Below, piece by piece: positions 31,473-32,842 of a DNA stretch of 32,842 bases (position 1 is its first letter; every line of letters begins with the position of its first letter). Location of the stretch: the NCBI GenBank assembly GCA_025358055.1, contig JANYKV010000033.1:1-32842 (forward strand). Reading direction: 5' to 3'. A program made the position numbers and the translations under genes. The stretch comes from Gemmatimonadota bacterium. GTDB lineage: Bacteria > Gemmatimonadota > Gemmatimonadetes > Gemmatimonadales > GWC2-71-9. The notes under the pieces are model-generated. The model searched no databases, was not told where the DNA came from, and was given only the letters and a program-made list of their open reading frames with translations.

Positions 31473-32842
31473 ATGGTGCGAGCAACTCCTGATGCTTCAG
31501 GTTCCCCACGCGAGGGGGAATTCTTCTGGAGGGAGTCGCTTGGAGAGTCGTTTCGTCGGATCGAATCGAGCGCCGCCGGTCTGTCCAGGGCGGAAGCAGC
31601 CAGCCGACTTGCTCGCCTCGGACCAAACGTGTTGGTGGCCGGCCCAAAACGCACCTACCTCCGGCTGTTCCTCTCCCGATTCCGCAATCCGCTGGTCATC
31701 CTGCTGGTCTTCGCGAGCGCCATCTCCGCGCTCACCGGCGATCGGACGTCGTCCCTGGTCGTCATCGTGATGGCGTTGCTGAGTGTGACGCTGGATTCAG
31801 TACAGGAGTATCGGGCCGGACAGGCGGCTGAGCGGCTCAAACAGTCCGTGGCGGTGCGGGGAGTTGCGCTTCGGGATGGAAAACCGATCGAGGTGCCGGT
31901 TCGGGAACTCGTTCCCGGCGATGTCGTACGGCTGTCCGCCGGCAACCTCATCGCCGCTGATGGGCGGGTCATCGAGGCGCGCGATTGTTTCGTCAACCAG
32001 GCCCTCCTCACCGGCGAACCGTATCCGGTGGAGAAGCACGCCGGGGAGGTGCCGGCGCCCGACACGGGAATGAATGACGCAACCAACGCCGTCTTCATGG
32101 GAACCACCGTGGTGACTGGGTCGGCCACTGTCCTCATCTGTCGCACTGGGCGGCACACCGCCCTGGGTGAAATTGGAACCAGCCTCAACGCGCCCCCTCC
32201 CCCGACCGCGTTCGAAATCGGTACCCGCCGCTTTGGCTTCCTCATCCTTCGGCTGGCCGTGTTGCTGGTGTTGTTTGTCATTCTGGTCAACACCATGAAG
32301 CATCGTCCCTTGTTGGAATCGTTCTTGTACGCCGTCGCTCTGGCCGTGGGGCTGACGCCCGAACTCTTGCCCATGGTCGTTTCGGTGACCCTGTCGCGGG
32401 GCGCGATCCGCATGGCGGCGAAAAAGGTCATCGTCAAACGACTCGCCGCAATTCATGACCTGGGCAGCATGGACATTCTGTGCACCGACAAAACCGGGAC
32501 TCTCACCGAAGCTCGCATCCGGCTCGAAAAACACCTGGATCCGATGGGCCACGAGGCGGACCGGGTGCTCGAGCTGGCCTATCTCAATAGCTATTTCGAG
32601 ACCGGGCTCCGGAGCCCAATGGATGACGCCATTCTCCGGCACACCGAAGTGCCGGTGGCCGGATGGACCAAAATCGATGAGGTGCCGTTCGATTTTGAGC
32701 GCCGTCGAGTGTCGGTCCTGGTATCGCGCGGAGCGGAGTCTCGCCTTCTCGTCGTAAAGGGGGCCCTCGAGGACATTCTCCGCCTCTCCACCCGGTACGA
32801 GGGCGAGGGGCCTTCGAACCTGGTCGCGCTCGATGATGCCGG
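31473..32842 (+). CDS. mgtA: P-type ATPase, Mg2+-translocating (MgtA) type, N-terminal half
   Basis: The gene runs off the window after 456 codons and keeps one open frame. Visible P-type elements are Thr180-Gly-Glu-Pro of the actuator domain, Pro296-Glu-Leu-Leu-Pro in membrane helix 4, and the phosphorylation site Asp339-Lys-Thr-Gly-Thr-Leu-Thr. The flanking motifs Leu-Thr-Pro-Glu-Leu-Leu-Pro-Met and Val-Lys-Arg-Leu-Ala-Ala-Ile-His-Asp-Leu-Gly-Ser-Met-Asp, and Leu-Asn-Ser-Tyr-Phe-Glu-Thr-Gly in the nucleotide domain, are those of MgtA/MgtB rather than calcium or heavy-metal pumps. It should import Mg2+ across the inner membrane. No long leader or riboswitch-like structure is visible in the 215 bases upstream, which it shares with the divergent MFS gene. 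ATG 31473 has only a weak ribosome-binding site. Confidence 0.87.
   Translation, partial: MVRATPDASGSPREGEFFWRESLGESFRRIESSAAGLSRAEAASRLARLGPNVLVAGPKRTYLRLFLSRFRNPLVILLVFASAISALTGDRTSSLVVIVMALLSVTLDSVQEYRAGQAAERLKQSVAVRGVALRDGKPIEVPVRELVPGDVVRLSAGNLIAADGRVIEARDCFVNQALLTGEPYPVEKHAGEVPAPDTGMNDATNAVFMGTTVVTGSATVLICRTGRHTALGEIGTSLNAPPPPTAFEIGTRRFGFLILRLAVLLVLFVILVNTMKHRPLLESFLYAVALAVGLTPELLPMVVSVTLSRGAIRMAAKKVIVKRLAAIHDLGSMDILCTDKTGTLTEARIRLEKHLDPMGHEADRVLELAYLNSYFETGLRSPMDDAILRHTEVPVAGWTKIDEVPFDFERRRVSVLVSRGAESRLLVVKGALEDILRLSTRYEGEGPSNLVALDDA

Noticed and set aside
30502..31770. 422-residue plus-strand open frame
   Set aside because: It is antisense to the MFS gene and continues into the ATPase in another frame; its composition is low complexity, not protein-like.
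1..32842. CRISPR arrays, tRNA or rRNA genes, insertion sequences and prophage genes
   Set aside because: Looked for across the window; no repeat-spacer pattern, cloverleaf, rRNA segment or transposase/integrase motif was recognised.

Overview
The window looks like a chromosomal stretch from a high-GC, free-living Gram-negative soil-type bacterium, most likely Gemmatimonadota, with Acidobacteriota as the main alternative. The basis is the gene content: a PadR regulator fused in tandem to an ADOP-type (acidobacterial duplicated orphan permease) FtsX/MacB permease, a second ADOP-like permease, a DUF5916 outer-membrane protein, DUF2911 and DUF1080 proteins, a very large M14 zinc carboxypeptidase, a PQQ dehydrogenase, and many exported hydrolases. 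No rRNA, tRNA, CRISPR array, insertion sequence or phage gene was seen. The phylum call is inference.

Layout. 1-307: 3' end of a class I/II aminotransferase. 308-624: non-coding with GC-rich inverted repeats. 625-3743: PadR regulator and ADOP permease, overlapping by one base. 3755-5436 (minus): a two-gene unit of a lipoprotein carrying two copies of an unrecognised domain, followed by an exported M55 D-aminopeptidase-like enzyme. 5656-8094: second ADOP-like permease, ending at a perfect stem-loop shared with the convergent Yip1-family gene (8175-8756). 8823-12831 (minus): operon of an exported PQQ dehydrogenase (Asp-Tyr-Asp lanthanide-type signature), a c-type cytochrome lipoprotein and a CocE/NonD-type serine hydrolase, divergent from a type B carboxylesterase (13018-14628).

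14675-15342 (minus): a vapBC toxin-antitoxin pair. 15489-18563: giant M14 carboxypeptidase with an 11-C tract in its coding sequence. 18564-18832: repeat-rich spacer. 18833-20173 (minus): DUF2911 protein preceded by a Tat-exported Cys-rich protein. 20326-22662 (minus): DUF5916/CBM9 outer-membrane protein ending in a hairpin plus T-run terminator. 22842-23657: arylamine N-acetyltransferase. 23727-24173 (minus): SnoaL/NTF2-like secreted protein.

24478-29131: a tightly coupled three-gene operon (two ATGA overlaps) for a 2-oxoacid, probably 2-oxoglutarate, oxidoreductase. A GltD-like FAD/NAD(P)/Fe-S subunit is followed by a fused gamma-alpha subunit and a TPP beta subunit; this would pass electrons between the 2-oxoacid and NAD(P) without a free ferredoxin. 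29198-31257 (minus): an MFS transporter followed by a DUF1080 (3-keto-sugar hydrolase-like) exported protein. 31473 to the end: N-terminal half of an MgtA-type P-type ATPase.

The genes are mostly envelope and periplasm oriented: exported hydrolases and peptidases, periplasmic alcohol/sugar oxidation, permeases and uptake. The least explained items are the duplicated-domain lipoprotein paired with the exported D-aminopeptidase, the Tat/Cys-rich protein upstream of DUF2911, and the hydrolase translationally coupled to the PQQ dehydrogenase and its cytochrome.
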